From the NCBI GenBank assembly GCA_008921705.1, contig VFFE01007084.1, positions 84,263 to 148,262 on the forward strand: a stretch of DNA of 64,000 bases, in the 5' to 3' direction. Source of the DNA: Burhinus oedicnemus (Eukaryota > Chordata > Aves > Charadriiformes > Burhinidae). The notes below the pieces were generated by a model. That model saw only the letters and a program-made list of their open reading frames with translations. It was not told the DNA's origin and did no database searches. Positions 12,091-24,393 of the stretch are shown piece after piece (within the stretch, counting starts at the first letter, position 1; every line of letters starts with the position of its first letter). The translations under genes and the position numbers were made by a program.

Positions 12091-15000
12091 TAAAATCTCA
12101 CTGTAATTATTATTTTTTATTCTGATTATTCAGAATGGCAGGTCAGTAACACTTGCCATTAGCTGAGGTAATACCGCTCAGCCATTCCAGTTTTCTTTGT
12201 GTTACACTCCGACATGTTGTCTTCACATCTCAGCCTACAAGCACGTCTGGAGTGCAAAGCGGCCCAGGTGAAAACAAAACCACAGCTATAATACTGACGA
12301 TAGTGCAACCGCACCACGGATGAGCTAATTCTGCCTTGGCAGAGCTGGGGCCAGAGGCAATGCAGGGGATCTCCGACACTTGCATTTTTGCCAGAGAGAA
12401 CTGATAAAAAGATTTTTGGAGTGAAATTCTAAAGAAGCTGCATCAGGAACTCCCCAACACAAACAACAGGCTGTCAGCACCAGTGTCATTTCATCTGCGC
12501 TAAAGTTGCAGATGTTACAGGAGCACAGAATATTCAATAGCAACTATCCTGACTTTACTGAGGTTACATACACGTTTTTACAGAGCTGTTTGTTAAAGTC
12601 TTCCTGGCTTATCTGTTAACACAGGGAACGCTTGCTGTAGGACCCAAAAATAATGAGGGTAAATTGCAATACTAAAATTAAGCAGAAAAAAAGCCTTTTG
12701 AAGTATTGCCCTGTGGGACTAGCTTAGACTAGTTTGGTCAGGTTTGGAAAGCATTAGAAGACAGAGGATCTGAAAATGCGGAGAATCTTGGTTCTGACAT
12801 GAGAGAAAAGGCATTTTACCCATCTCATCACCGACAGATGTAAGCAAGCAAGACAGAAGCAAACTCTCTAAAGGATTTCAGTGTGGAAAAAACCATGTGA
12901 CAAGCAGGTAAGTTAAGTATTATTCATGCTATTTCAACATTTTTACGGCATATTTTCTCCTCAATGATTTTTCTAAATAAATGGTATGTGCTTTATGGAG
13001 CCAGCTGGTTGCTGGGTGCCTTGGAGAGCAGCGTGGGGGCAGAGGTGCAGGGAAGCCAGGCCACTCTCACCAGCTGACCGAGACCCAAACGCAAAACGTT
13101 GGTCTGGAGGTTTCTGCTCTGGGAACTTGCCAACCAGAGGCCTCCGCTACAGAGGGGAGGGAGTCCTGTTGGACTGGAAAATGTGCTCTGCATACCAGAA
13201 TGTGGCTAGGAAGAACTAAGGGCTAGTTTGCAACATTTAGGTGTAGTCATTATTAAGGAATGATGCAAATTCTTTCTTCCAGGAGGAAGCACCGAGGAAC
13301 GTGCCCACATATTGCCTTACCTTCCCGTAGCTGTGCCACTCCGCATGGAGTGCTTCAGCCTGCTTACCACGGTGTGAAAGCTGGACTTGCCCTCTCTGAA
13401 AAGCCTGTTTTTTCCTGCAGATTGGGGATGGAGTAAAGCTTGTGCTCCTCTGGGGACACAGTGAGATTCGCTCTGGCTCTCCCAGGGACTTCGCAAGAAC
13501 GACCTGTACCTCTTCTGTGCTTTTTCGGATTTGACTCTAGTTAAATGGAAGGTTTAGCCCATAATCTTTAAGCTTAATAGAACTTTTCCCCTCCTGATTT
13601 CAGTATGATCTCAGGTGTTTGCTACCAAAGGCAGTTTAAAAAAAATTTGCTCATGTAAAAATGGGTGATTCATGCCTCTGTATACATAGGTACAATGGGG
13701 GGTGAAATCCTTATCCCCTCCTTTTTCTGTAACCGGCCAGCCTACACAGATATAGCTAGTAACAACAAAGAATAAAGTAAAAAAAACCCAAAACTTGTAG
13801 GCAAATGGTGACTCATTACAGTGTTCATGTTATAAAGGGGCCTTTAAAGTGGACAGAGAAGACAGTCCATCTATGATGTGAATCCTTTTACAATGCCTGT
13901 GTTATGTAAAATGACCTTTGTGAAACAAAGAATCAGGCCAAAAATGTTCAAAAATCACCATTTCTGGTGTGTAATGCTTATAACAATTCATGAAGATCAG
14001 TAGCATGAAATGCTAAAAGGCATCTAAGGCAAAGAATGTTCTTTTTAAGTTTTACAGCTCAAGAGAAAAACATGGGAAATACTCAGTGCAAACCTCCAAC
14101 CAGCTGCTAGCACAGAACTTACTCTCAGTTATACATGTTAAAAGGTCATACGTGGATCTGCTCTTAAATTAACACTTATAATTGCATGGTTATGTTTTGG
14201 ATTTTTGCATGCATTGAAGGCTGTATATCGATTTGCTCATGATGCTGCCACCTTCAGGAATTAAGTTTTATGTAAATTTAAAGTAACTGTAGTTGTGAGA
14301 TGAAATAACTCTAGCGGTAATCTAAGTTTATTTAATTTGCTAGGTATGTTAACCACTTGAGATCCACACTGGATTGCCTGTTCATCTGATAGGTCATCTC
14401 TGAATTTACCCTTCATAGTCTAAGGCTAAGAAATTCTAAGGCAATCTAAGGCTGGTTCAATTAGTGTGCCAAGGGACTGGGTAAGGGTGTGCCATGTTAG
14501 GCAGACAGCAAAAAGCTGTATGAATGTGTAAATTAAAGTAAATTAACTCCTTTTAAATTACTCCTGCTCTGTGTATATATTCCACCAGATAGATCAAAAG
14601 GGTTAGATGTTCAAATGTGCCTTGGAGGCACAGACTGTAGCAAAAAAAGGTATGGAACTGAAATGAGCAAAAGATATTTTTTCCATCCCTTTGAACTATT
14701 AGAGATTTTCAAATGAATCCTGTACTTCACTGGAATGAAAAGGTGATCTCCCAAAGTTTTAAACGCCATTCACATCAGAATAGTAACTCTGGTAGCCCCG
14801 TAGTTAGTAGACTTTGATAAGATGTAAAATATAGTGATTTCTGTCCTTGCTTTGAATAATTAAGGACAAAGATTTGTCCCAAGGTCTTTCCTATTCCAAG
14901 AAAGTAACATAATCAGTTGGCTATTTTAAACTATGCCTTGCTCAGGCTCTTCTATTAGATTTGTATAACATATGAGTGAATCTTATAAAAACTATGTTCA

Positions 15001-16099
15001 CCGTATCACAAAGGCCAATATTAATTTATCTAACTTTTTGGTGTCTGTGATGTAGATGTCTACATCTGAGCTAGTCACAGAGGTCACCAGGGGTTATCTA
15101 GTTGCCATCTGTAGTCAGTGGAAGTAGAGTAAATATGATCAGTGCCACATAGGGCAAAATTAACCTGACCAAATGCAGGCATCTAGTTTAGGATGAGACA
15201 TATCCATCCACTATTGACCAGATCTCTGCTGACTATAAAAAAGCCTAAGCTCAGATGTTTGTGTCAGTGTAGTAAACATTCATTTAGTCAGATGAGTCTC
15301 ACACAATTCCCCACATTAACTAAATTTCAGGGATTGGTTATGATACTTACCTTGGGTGTTTGGGAACAAAGGTTAAATGTTTCCTTTACTAATTTTCTCA
15401 CATCCTCCTAACCTATCAGACCTGGTCCACATTGTAAAAACAATTAAATACTTTTTGGTCAGCAAGCCTGTTTCTATCATTCATCTGATTTTTGTAGGAT
15501 ATAACTTCAGCTTGGGTTTGTAAGCAAGTATTGTCCCAATTCTTTTTCTGTCCTTTCAATCATGTTTCAGCTGAAATAAAAGATTTCATATATATATTTT
15601 ATTACTTAATTTTCCTACAAATTTGCTCAGAAATTGAAGGTTCCCTGCCTAAAACTGAGTGTATGCCATAAGAAAAGGCTTTCAGCTTATGAAAGGTATT
15701 TTTTCTCATATCAGAAGTAGAATCCATCCTTCCTTACTTTCACTTTTTAAAAATTTCATGTAATGCAGTATTATGGCATCCGTGTATTGTAACTTTAAAG
15801 TTATCATAAGGGGAAAAATGTAAATATCATGAAAATTATTATTATTCTTTGTTAACCAGTCCCTATCTTATGCTATCCATTTTCCAGATAATATAGTAAA
15901 CAGAAAGTTAGTTATCTTAGAGGAAGAAAAAGAACGCCAACAACTCTGTAATATCCTTGTGTACCCTACAGATTTTATCTGCTTCTAACATCTGATGATC
16001 TCAGGTTTGTAATTATATATAGGTACCTAAAATAAGACTTTGCTTTGAACTGCTTGAAATGCAACATAAAAGAACTACACAATCCAAATGCAGTATTAA

Positions 16100-16275
16100 C
16101 TTGGCTTGCTGTAATATTGGAAGGTAGCATGCAGATTAATTATGGGACAGAGGGTTTGTGTCTTGCCCAAGGCTATACCACAAACCCAAGAAAGCCCAAT
16201 TTAACTCCTTGCTCAAGCCAGAGGGATTCTTTCTGGTGACTTCAGTAGGAATTGGCCTGGATCCAGAAAAGAAAG
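16100..16275 (+). mobile_element. Old MIR-like SINE fragment, tentative
   Basis: The block 'cttgcccaaggctatacca' near 16162 resembles the 'cttgcccaaggtcacac' block of tRNA-derived core SINEs (MIR type). The following 'ggtgacttcagtaggaatt' resembles another block often seen in old amniote repeats. No complete promoter boxes were found and the family is uncertain. A short protein frame on the opposite strand across it (16136-16459) is probably a by-product. Confidence 0.35.
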
Positions 16276-16861
16276 AGAGGATGCTATCAGGCATCAACCG
16301 CTTTTGTCTTGATAGGAACCTGAGACAGATATATTTTTGGAGAGTTACTTTCAACAGCAAGGGAAAAGCCTTGATGGTGTAAATACATGGATGCAGCCTC
16401 ACCCTCAAATACTTCCCCTTCTGAATCTGAAACAAATGGGTTGCAGTATAAGTTTTCAAATATTGCCCTTTCCTTTATCATTTGACTGCAACTTCCATTG
16501 TGGCAGTTATTACACCTTAGGTATAACAGCATTGTCTTTTCTTTTTAATGTCTGAATTTCAGAAAAAGAGTGTGAATGAAGGGGGAAATAGCAGAGGAAT
16601 CCGATCAGCTGTAAAACCCATGGAATAATAAGAATTTTCATTTTAGTATCTTCTAATAGGAAGAAACATTTTGTAGTTACAGGGCAATGTTTTTTTCTTC
16701 TCCAAAACCAAGAGATAATTTTGGTTGATTGCACTTTTCTAAGTCACTATGTTTTAAACAAGAGTTCATGGAAAGAGAAATAAATACAAGTAGAGACAAA
16801 TGACAAGAAATCCATAAAAACTTAAAACCCAAAAGTTATGTGCATTTTTATAAATACATTT

Positions 16862-16885
16862 CCCCCCCCACCTCCCCCACCCCCC
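16862..16885. repeat. C-rich low-complexity tract
   Basis: A nearly pure run of C broken only by a few A and T bases. It may form a non-B structure and is a likely sequencing or assembly weak point. Confidence 0.9.
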
Positions 16886-18465
16886 GTTAAGAATCTGAAA
16901 GTTGTGCTAAAAAGCTTGGATGTGAGTTAGGTCATGGAATATGGCCCTTTGGTTTCACAATTACACTCAATACTAATAATTTTACTACGGGAAGGGCTAA
17001 TCTGTATGTCCAATAGAAAGTAAAAAATCCTTGCAAGGTACTTTCCAGTATAGTGGATTAACTCAACAACACGATGTCGTCGTCCAAATATCACCACTGC
17101 ATGCAATAACTAATGTATCAAAGGTCTAGTGAAATGCCATCTCCAGTCCATCATATTTAGTATATAAATATTTCTTTTCTTTTAGTTCTTTAATTCTCCC
17201 TTTGCAAGAAAAGGAGTAATCACTTTCTCTGTAAATGAAAACATTGGAATGAAGAATGAAGAATTTTGTCAGAGGAGATTTAATTTTTCACAGCAATTCA
17301 AGTTTAAGGTACAGATAGTTGCAGTCATAAATGTGTGCTTTATTCAAAATCTGGAGCAATATTCATTCTTGCATCCACTAAACACAAACAAACAAAAACA
17401 AACAGAACCCCCCCCCAGCTGTGTTTCTTAAATTTTTGTTTTCTGGCCGCAATACATCTCTCAGGAAGCTAACAAAGTTTATTCAGACTTTATATAAATC
17501 AGCTAGTGTGCCTGGTTAGTTAAAACAATCCAAAATTTATAAAATGATATCACAGGTAAGTGAAACGGTACTTTAAGTTTATGGACCTCAGAAAGCGTGT
17601 GGATGAGCTGCAGTTTAACAAGCATCTGATAACAGAGGAATGTGGGGCCTGGTTTTGAGCCTTTGAAAACATGAGTGATGAGTTCACAAAATAACAAATT
17701 AATCTGTTCTTAAGTACGGATAAAATAACTTATTATGAACAGGCAATCTAAATATAAGCAGAAATGAGACAAACAGTTAACACCGAAATCAGACAGTCCA
17801 AATATAGGGGCACTTAAAGTAAGTCCTTTATATGCATTTCAGAGCAGTTTTCAGATATATAAAGGCATGGACTGAGTGCAAGTCTACCAAATAATAAAAT
17901 GCTTCTTTTTTCTAGAGAGATGAATTTACTGTTATGAGTTTAGAGGTTGAAGCCCAAGGTGCAGGAGTTCCCGTATTTTATTCTCTCCCCTGACGTCGAT
18001 TACTTCTTCAATTGAAGAGTGGCAAGGATCTTCCCAGGATCTGCTTTTCCCTCTGAAAACCAAACGGACCATATAACAGTATTTAAAAAGCCATTGTGAG
18101 TGATCAGGTAGTTAATGTTTCTGCAATGCTTTAGGCTTCCCCAAAAACAGACTTGCAAGTTATGATATCCTATGAGTAATACAGAGTTTCACTATTTGGC
18201 AGTCATTAAATGCTTGAGGGCCTTCACATAGATTCTTTTCAAGGCTCTTTGGAAATATATGCTTAATTCAGGGGGTAGGGGTGGCTGAGTGAGGCACAAG
18301 TGAAGGGAAAGAGACTAGGACTAGGAGGCTATTCCTGTGTCAAGGGGGGCCAGTGGTGCTCTTGGAGACCTCTGCCTCTCTGGGAGTTAGGGAGGGATGG
18401 GAGAGGTGATCCACGAGGCTGAAGGTAAGGAAAGAAAGCTAGGCAGGCACAATGCCCATGTTGAG
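16886..18465. other. Unique sequence, no gene recognised
   Basis: AT-rich unique sequence with no supported exon. An (AAAC)-like run followed by nine C lies at about 17383-17416. The stretch just before the CR1 element, about 18275-18465, is richer in G and reads through as unique sequence. Confidence 0.55.
17383..17416. repeat. (AAAC)-like run ending in poly(C)
   Basis: Several imperfect AAAC units run directly into nine consecutive C bases. It is a simple repeat with no recognisable element attached. Confidence 0.8.
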
Positions 18466-18914
18466 TGGCTGGGAGATGCTCATAGATGCTCACTGGAGCA
18501 CCTCTCCTATGAGGACAGGCTGAGAGAGTTGGGGTTGTTCAGCCTGCAGAAGAGAAGGCTCTGGGGAGACCTTATAGCAGCCTTCCAGTACCTAAAGGGG
18601 GCCTACAGGAAAGATGGGGAGGGACTTTTATTAGGGAGTGTAGTGACAGCATGAGGGATTACGGTTTTAAACTGAAAGAGGGTAGATTCAGATTAGATAT
18701 TAAAAAGGAATTCTTTACTTTGAGGGTGGTGAGACACTGGCACAGGCTGCCCAGGGAAGTTCTGGATGCTCCATCCCTGGAAATGTTCGAGGCCAGGTTG
18801 GATGGGGCTTTCAGCAACCTGGTTTAGTGGAAGGTGTCCCTGGCCATTGCAGAGGGGTTGGAACTAGATGATCTTTAAGGTCCCTTCCAACTCTAAGCAT
18901 TCTATGATTCTATA
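18466..18914 (+). mobile_element. CR1 LINE 3' end, sense, with octamer tail
   Basis: This is a classic avian CR1 3' terminus, 5'-truncated as most copies are. Recognisable blocks in order are 'ggagcacctctcctatgagg' near 18497, 'gttgttcagcctgcagaaga' near 18534, 'ccttccagtacctaaagggg' near 18581, 'aaactgaaagagggtagatt' near 18669, 'ggccaggttggatggggctt' near 18791 and 'ggttggaactagatgatctt' near 18856. It ends in ATTCTATG-type octamers at about 18899-18914. It keeps only the last part of the reverse-transcriptase region and the 3' UTR, so it is inactive. The frame at 18397-18654 that crosses its start is spurious. Divergence looks moderate, younger than the fossils at 2.4, 42 and 59 kb. Confidence 0.93.
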
Positions 18915-21175
18915 AATGGCACGGAAAAGGGTCTTCCTCTGTTTTGCCTCAGATTGCTTTACCTCTGTATAGAGATCCTCCCACAGACCTTCCCACCATT
19001 TCACTTATCTTGAAATTACCTCCCTCCTCTTCTACTTTCTTCTTCCTGCAGCAGCTTTGAACAAGTTATGATGCCTCCTCTGGGTCTGTCTTCTTTGGAC
19101 TAAGGAATACAAGTTCTTTCAAACTGTTACCATAGGCCAAGTTTCTCAGGCCTTCGATCAACCTTGTAGCTCTCTTGTAAGCACCTTACAAATGACCCAT
19201 GTGAAATAATACTTATCAGAGATTAGGAGGTCAGAAAGTTGGGTTGTATGTCTTAGAAACATTGCTTCTGTTTATATGTCACAGTTATCAGGAAAATAAT
19301 AATTTTGTTGTTCCTATACGTTATTTTTCTGCAGTAGTTGAAAACCTTGGATCCAGTTCAGCTTGTGATCCTCAGAAACTTAGAACCTATTTTGCATACT
19401 TGTTGCTTAGTTAGCCATTCTCCATGTGACGTTTGTGAAGCTAAGTATTTTTATGCAGAAGCTGTATCTTTTTGACATAATTCACACAGGTGGAATTACT
19501 TCCTCCTTTAAAATTTAAAAACTACATGTATTGCTGAATAATGTTAAAGCCAAACTTACTGTTGTTACACTGAATAGAATTCGTTCCCATAGATACAAGT
19601 TTTCTACTAGTAAAAATGAATGTGTATTTTGTGTTTGCATGTGTTGATGTGGGTTGAATGGAGTACTTGAGTATGATAAATCACTACTAGCGTTTGTACA
19701 TCAACATGCATGTTGCAGCTTGGTTTTCATAGCATTCCACTAACACAGATAAGAGCATTCCTTGCTCTTTTCAGTACGTATTAGACTTGTTTAGGAGTAC
19801 AACACATCTGCATATCTCTGAAAAAAAAAGGAGAAAAAGAAAGCCTAAACTGGTAAGAAAGCTTTTAGTCTTTATAGTTTTCTGAAGGGGGAATACATTT
19901 GCTGTTTAATGTTCATTTACAAAATATTGTTTTCTTCTGGCTTTTTGCAAAAAGAGAGATAAGTAAGGGTGAACAAAACTGGCTGGAGGTAGATTTAGTT
20001 TGCTAAATCATTCCTGCTGGATTTCATTTAACCGTGCAAAGGACAACTGAGTGTTTCAGATCCGAGTTGGATTTTGTATGATCTTTGAGGGAGCAGTTAT
20101 CATGAAAGTGATAGACACACCAGGAAAATATAAACGGTGAAAAGGACATGTTGTCTTCTTCAGGTTTGATGTGGTTTGATATGGTGTAAATATGGTAAAT
20201 TGTGAAGAAATGTATCGGCGAGCTCTGGAGAACTTCAGAGATTGTACAGAACCCTATGGCACATAGAGAACAAGATACAGCCTGTTGCTTAGCTTTGACT
20301 GAATAACACAGTCCAAGAAAACACCAGAAAAATAGTCTTGACAAGTTACTCTCTACTTAATTGGCATGCAATACAATGTGTTTCATCATGCATATTAATA
20401 TTTTTGAAGAATAGTGAGTAGGCTTGTTTCTCAGTTCACTCCGTTACTATCAATGTTATTGAGAGCTGTTTAAAAAAGATCAAGAGTATTATGTAGATGT
20501 AAAAAGGTGCAGTTGCTTAGGAAACAAGGCCCCACTGTGTTTACAGTTGTTCACAGAAGGTACCATTAAGTAGTTATTCTCTACTCCAGTACTCTCTACT
20601 ACACCTTTCCTTGTACAGTTATTTATGAAGTGAGAAGTAGCAATTATGTATTTCATCTTACATGTGTTTATAACTGTAATTATTTTCTGCACACTCTCCA
20701 CAGGGAAAAATGACTACCTAAGCTACAGTGCTTGATTCTAAAGGTCATTTTGACTGAGTAAGGACTACAGCATTTGATTGGCAATCAAAATATTTTTGAG
20801 GACTGCAAAGGGAGTTAAATTGTTCTGGAGACACCTTCCTTTTTATTCTTCAAAGCATTCTTTGTCTGAAAGACTACTATGGCCAATGACATACAACATG
20901 ATGATACTTATGAAGTATGTATGAACAACAGTTCTCCTGGTTGGCTCAAAATTGTTCATTATGCATTACGCTGACTAATGATACTAAAAATAAGGACAAA
21001 AATAGCGAATATTTCTCATATAAAATGTGTTACTGAAATCTTAGATGTAATTAACTCTTTCCTAAGAGTAATTTCTTGGATGGAAATAAACTATCTTCGT
21101 TGACCATAATTAAATGAAATACTAAATTTATGATACAGCACTTTAACAGTTTATTATGTCCTAAAATAATGTTCA
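18915..21175. other. Unique sequence between two CR1 copies
   Basis: No gene is recognised. Frames at 20024-20344 and 20489-20701 on the minus strand are short, unlinked and without motifs. A pyrimidine-rich stretch near 18990-19050 is low complexity. Confidence 0.55.
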
Positions 21176-21403
21176 AAGCTGCACCAGAGGAGGTTTAGAC
21201 TGGACATTAGGAACCATTTGTTTACCAAGAGGGTGGTCAAACACTGGAACAGGCTTCCTAGAGAGGTGGTTGATGCCCCAAGCCTGTCAGTGTTTCAGGG
21301 ACATTTGGACAATGCCCTTAATAATATGCTTTAACTTTTGGTCAGCCCTGAATTGGTCAGGCAGTTGGACTAGATGATTGTTGTAGGTCCCTTCCTACTG
21401 AAC
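21176..21403 (+). mobile_element. CR1 LINE 3' fragment, sense
   Basis: A short 5'-truncated CR1 3' end. It carries 'ggtttagactggacattagg' near 21192, a 'gagggtggtcaaacactgga' block near 21230, 'cttcctagagaggtggttga' near 21255 and the terminal 'gttggactagatgattgttg' block near 21364, followed by 'ggtcccttcctactgaa'. It differs from the copy at 18.5 kb and is probably another subfamily. Its tail leads directly into the ATTCT array. Confidence 0.9.
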
Positions 21404-21526
21404 TATTCTATTCTATTCTGTTCTGTTCTGCTCTGCTCTGCTCTATTCTATTCTATTCTATTCTATTCTATTCTATTCTATTCTATTCTATTCTATTCTA
21501 TTCTATTCTATTCTATTCTATTCTAT
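21404..21526 (+). repeat. (ATTCT)n array grown from a CR1 tail
   Basis: About 24 pentanucleotide units (TTCTA in phase) continue straight on from the CR1 3' end. A sub-block near 21415-21443 carries variant units (TTCTG, CTCTG) before the array returns to pure TTCTA. The Ser/Phe/Tyr-rich 112-codon frame through it (21374-21712) is an artefact of the repeat. Confidence 0.95.
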
Positions 21527-23683
21527 ATCAGTCATGCCTTGAGAGGCTTCTTCTTTAATCATGTTTGTGCCATTGGCCTTTTTTGGCTTCAGTCTGTAGA
21601 GAATATGCTTGGAGAAAATATTTTGTTTATTAATATGACTGAAACTAAAAAAGAGAGCACCTTGAGCCTCAGAACTGTCCCAGGAGACTCAGCTGAGAAA
21701 CAACTTACTTAAAGACTGACAAAGAGTAATCAAACGACAGATAAGGACTGAAATACCGTTGGGTGGTAACCAGACAAACACTAAAATCAATTTTTGACAA
21801 ACATGGTTATCTTTTCAATACCTGGAAAGAAGCAATTATTAAACATAAAAGAAACTGACAGATTTCCTGCAGTAAACGCAGGTTCAATTAATTATTTTCA
21901 AGTTTTTGTATAAAAGGTTGACCACTAATCTCTCATTCAACAAAAAATTGTTTTGAAATGATACTATAGATCAAAGAAGAAATATCTACTCTAAACGATC
22001 AAATATGAGTATTAACTATAGCCTAAAACAGTGTATGAAGCAGCGAAATGGCTACACAAAGGACTGCAACTGTGAGCTTGTTTTAACGTTCATTACCTAT
22101 TTAGGAACAGAATGAGAAAAAATTATTTTGTTAGGTGTTTTTATTACCGACAGTAAATTTAAGTCACATTCCATTTGCTCTGGAGGAAGAAAAGCACAGA
22201 GAATTTGATGGGCTTCCACATCAGATATATAGAGAAAAAACACACTTGTGAACTACACGCACAATCCAAAATGCTGTAAAAAAGTTCAGTGTTATAATTT
22301 TTGCATTTGTAGAAACACCAAATTTTCATTTTCTGGCTGAGGGGATATGATCTTTTTGTTATCTGTATTACTCATTCTTTCAAAAATAACTACATGCTTT
22401 GCTTATTGTTTCTGTGAACTTTAATTTTTACCGAAGCTGGTAACATACTGACAAGAGAAGCACCCTGCCACCTCTGTGTGTTTTGCTGAGTGCTCTGCTT
22501 TTTCCTAGCTCTCATCCCAGAGTATCTAGCCCTCTGCACATTCGACGTAGGGCTGCAGTCCTCCTAGGACGAAGCGACACCCTAGGAGACAGAGCAGCTA
22601 ACACGCCCCAAGCCCTGTCCTGGCACCTCAGTTGGGCTAGGACAAGCCCAGCGTTGCCAGCAGCTGGCCATGGATCTGTGTGCTTCCCCAGTATAAACAC
22701 GGAGATTGAGTCTACCCTGAGGAATGGGGTAGGAGGCATGTTAGTATATATTCTACTTACCGTAACAGTCCTAAATAGCACAATAAGATGGTATTAACAA
22801 CAAAGACCTTTTGTTTGCTTGACTACATAGAAATACTTCAGAAGAAAAGATTCCTGTTCATGAAAAGGACTGCTTAGAAATACTTCTGGAATAAATCATT
22901 CTTGCTCACTAAACAAAGCAGATTTTTTGTAAGTGGACATGTGATTACCAATGCAGGAAACCTTTTACTTATAATGATATTTGTGATTTTTATATTTATT
23001 CACACATATATATTGCATGTATGTTGCATATATGTTGTACGTATGCAGACAAAATCCATATGCAAAAGACACATTTTTAAAACAACTAAAAAAAATATTT
23101 CTTATTTTAACTAATGTAGGCGAGCAGAGCGCGGTATTTACTGTCTGAAGGGGATCACCACATAAGCAAACAAAACATCGCACAATCCTAAAATATTTCA
23201 CCCCTGGCAAGCTTGAGCTGTTTTTAACACCACAGAGGTGAAACGTGAGCCTCCTGTGAGCGCAAAGAAGCCTGCATCCGCAACCACCAGCACAGCCTGG
23301 AACTCAGCGCTGCCTGCTTCCTTAAAGAGGTGATCACAGCATTAAGCAAAAGAGAAAACGTAAGGAAGAGCCGTGGAGCGTGGCCTAGCTAACCACAGCA
23401 AGTTAGGTACGGTCTCACCTTTCTAAAGTGAATCTTATTTCAGACTCTTATGGGCAAGCCAGCCAGGATAAAGTAACAGTTTAACTTGTTTAACTAGTTC
23501 CGTTTTATTTAGAGTACAAGGTAAAGTTTACACTGAAGCCTGAAAGTTTAATCTTCTTTTCCTGTATTTTCGCAGTCCTATTATGCTCTCTAGTTTTTTG
23601 CCAGTTCTAGAATTACAAGCACCTCACACTAAAATAAATACCGAGACATTTTAAAAAGATAGCACCGGGGATGTCTGCCCCAC
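21527..23683. other. Unique sequence, no gene recognised
   Basis: AT-rich unique sequence holding one GC-richer patch at about 22440-22740. Two opposing frames there (22483-22797 plus, 22512-22781 minus) mirror each other and have no family motif. An imperfect TA/TG-rich stretch lies at about 23000-23045. Confidence 0.5.
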
Positions 23684-24027
23684 TGTCCTGGTTTGAGGTG
23701 AAGCAGGACCAATTTTGTTCAGTAACTTTGCTTGTTAGCTGGGCCTCTTCTAACTGCTGAAATTAACAGCATGTTGTGCAGGAAACCGTTCGTTCTCAGA
23801 GTGATAAGACCCATGTTTATGGCTGATGCCAAGGAACGGTATGCAGAGAGGCTCTGGCTTATACTTATTGCTATGGCAACCAAGGACAGCCAACTTTGCT
23901 ACTTGCCCCGTTGGAGGGTCAGAAGCGGAAAAGCGTAGAGGGGTCACACCTGCGGGGAGGAGCAGACAAGACAGGTGACCCAAAACTGACCAACAAGGGT
24001 ATTCCATCCCATCTGCCTCATGCTCAG

Positions 24028-24035
24028 TATAAAAG
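24028..24035 (+). promoter_or_regulatory. LTR TATA box
   Basis: A consensus TATAAAAG lies in the LTR at the position expected at the end of U3. Transcription would start about 25-30 bases downstream. No evidence in the window shows that it drives a transcript today. Confidence 0.6.
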
Positions 24036-24112
24036 CTGAGGGATCAAAAGGTCAGCCTCTTTTTCTTCAATGGCCGGCGTCCTGGGAGGACTCGGTCTCT
24101 GCATCTACCTTT

Positions 24113-24136
24113 GATCCTGATCCTGATCCTGATCCT
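24113..24136 (+). repeat. Four GATCCT hexamers inside the LTR
   Basis: Four perfect tandem copies of GATCCT sit about 80 bases after the TATA box, in the presumed R/U5 region, followed by degenerate units (GACTCC, GATCCG). A variable copy number would make this useful for telling LTR copies apart. Confidence 0.9.
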
Positions 24137-24276
24137 GACTCCAGATCCGGAATCCAGTTCCTGTCCGTCACTGAGTCCAGTCTGGGACTTCCCCTGAGCC
24201 TGCTGGTGACGTGATTGTCATCCTGGGAGCTTGATACGGCTTTGTATATTTCATTTCCTACTAAACACTTAAGTCT

Positions 24277-24326
24277 NNNNNNNNNNNNNNNNNNNNNNNN
24301 NNNNNNNNNNNNNNNNNNNNNNNNNN
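24277..24326. other. Assembly gap (50 N)
   Basis: Fifty undetermined bases separate the LTR from a poly(C)/poly(T) tract. Gap length is probably nominal. More of the element may be missing here. Confidence 0.98.
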
Positions 24327-24330
24327 AACT

Positions 24331-24349
24331 CCCCCCCCCTTTCTTTTTT

Positions 24350-24390
<41 letters not shown>
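24331..24390. repeat. Poly(C) then poly(T) tract at gap edge
   Basis: Nine C, then T-rich sequence with a few C, then 36 uninterrupted T. Such tracts stop short-read assembly and explain the neighbouring gap. The T run could be the complement of a poly(A) tail of something inserted on the minus strand, but no such element is recognised after it. Confidence 0.9.

Positions 24391-24393
<3 letters not shown>

Larger units (their letters stand above)
5564..16099. other. Long unique stretch, no gene recognised
   Basis: About 10.5 kb of mostly AT-rich unique sequence. Frames of 60-110 codons occur on both strands (for example near 7000-7230, 9500-10030, 11690-12090 and 12980-13230), but they overlap each other and lack splice context and family motifs. 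A GC-richer patch lies at about 12990-13200. A donor-like CAG|gtaagt at about 12907 follows no convincing frame. No tRNA-like or rRNA-like sequence was seen. Confidence 0.5.
23684..24276 (+). mobile_element. LTR of an avian endogenous retrovirus, 3' end lost in a gap
   Basis: The segment begins with the terminal TG in 'tgtcctggtttgaggtg', a start shared by several avian ERV long terminal repeats. About 345 bases in there is a TATA box followed by a GC-richer leader-like region, which fits a U3-R-U5 layout. At least 593 bases are present, and the terminal CA is not seen because the assembly gap begins at 24277. No primer-binding site, polypurine tract or gag/pol/env frame is visible next to it, so it may be a solo LTR or one end of an element collapsed in assembly. 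Small frames inside it (23732-23938, 23750-24007) are not genes. The class (ERVL-like or ERVK-like) is not resolved. Confidence 0.7.

Noticed and set aside
12981..13226. Three overlapping frames in a GC-richer patch
   Set aside because: Frames open on both strands at once are expected from raised GC content. No motif or splice context.
18397..18654. 85-codon plus-strand frame
   Set aside because: It runs from unique sequence into the CR1 3' end, and its second half is CR1-derived.
21374..21712. 112-codon plus-strand frame rich in Phe, Tyr, Ser, Leu
   Set aside because: It is the translation of the ATTCT array and its CR1 flank, so it is not a gene.
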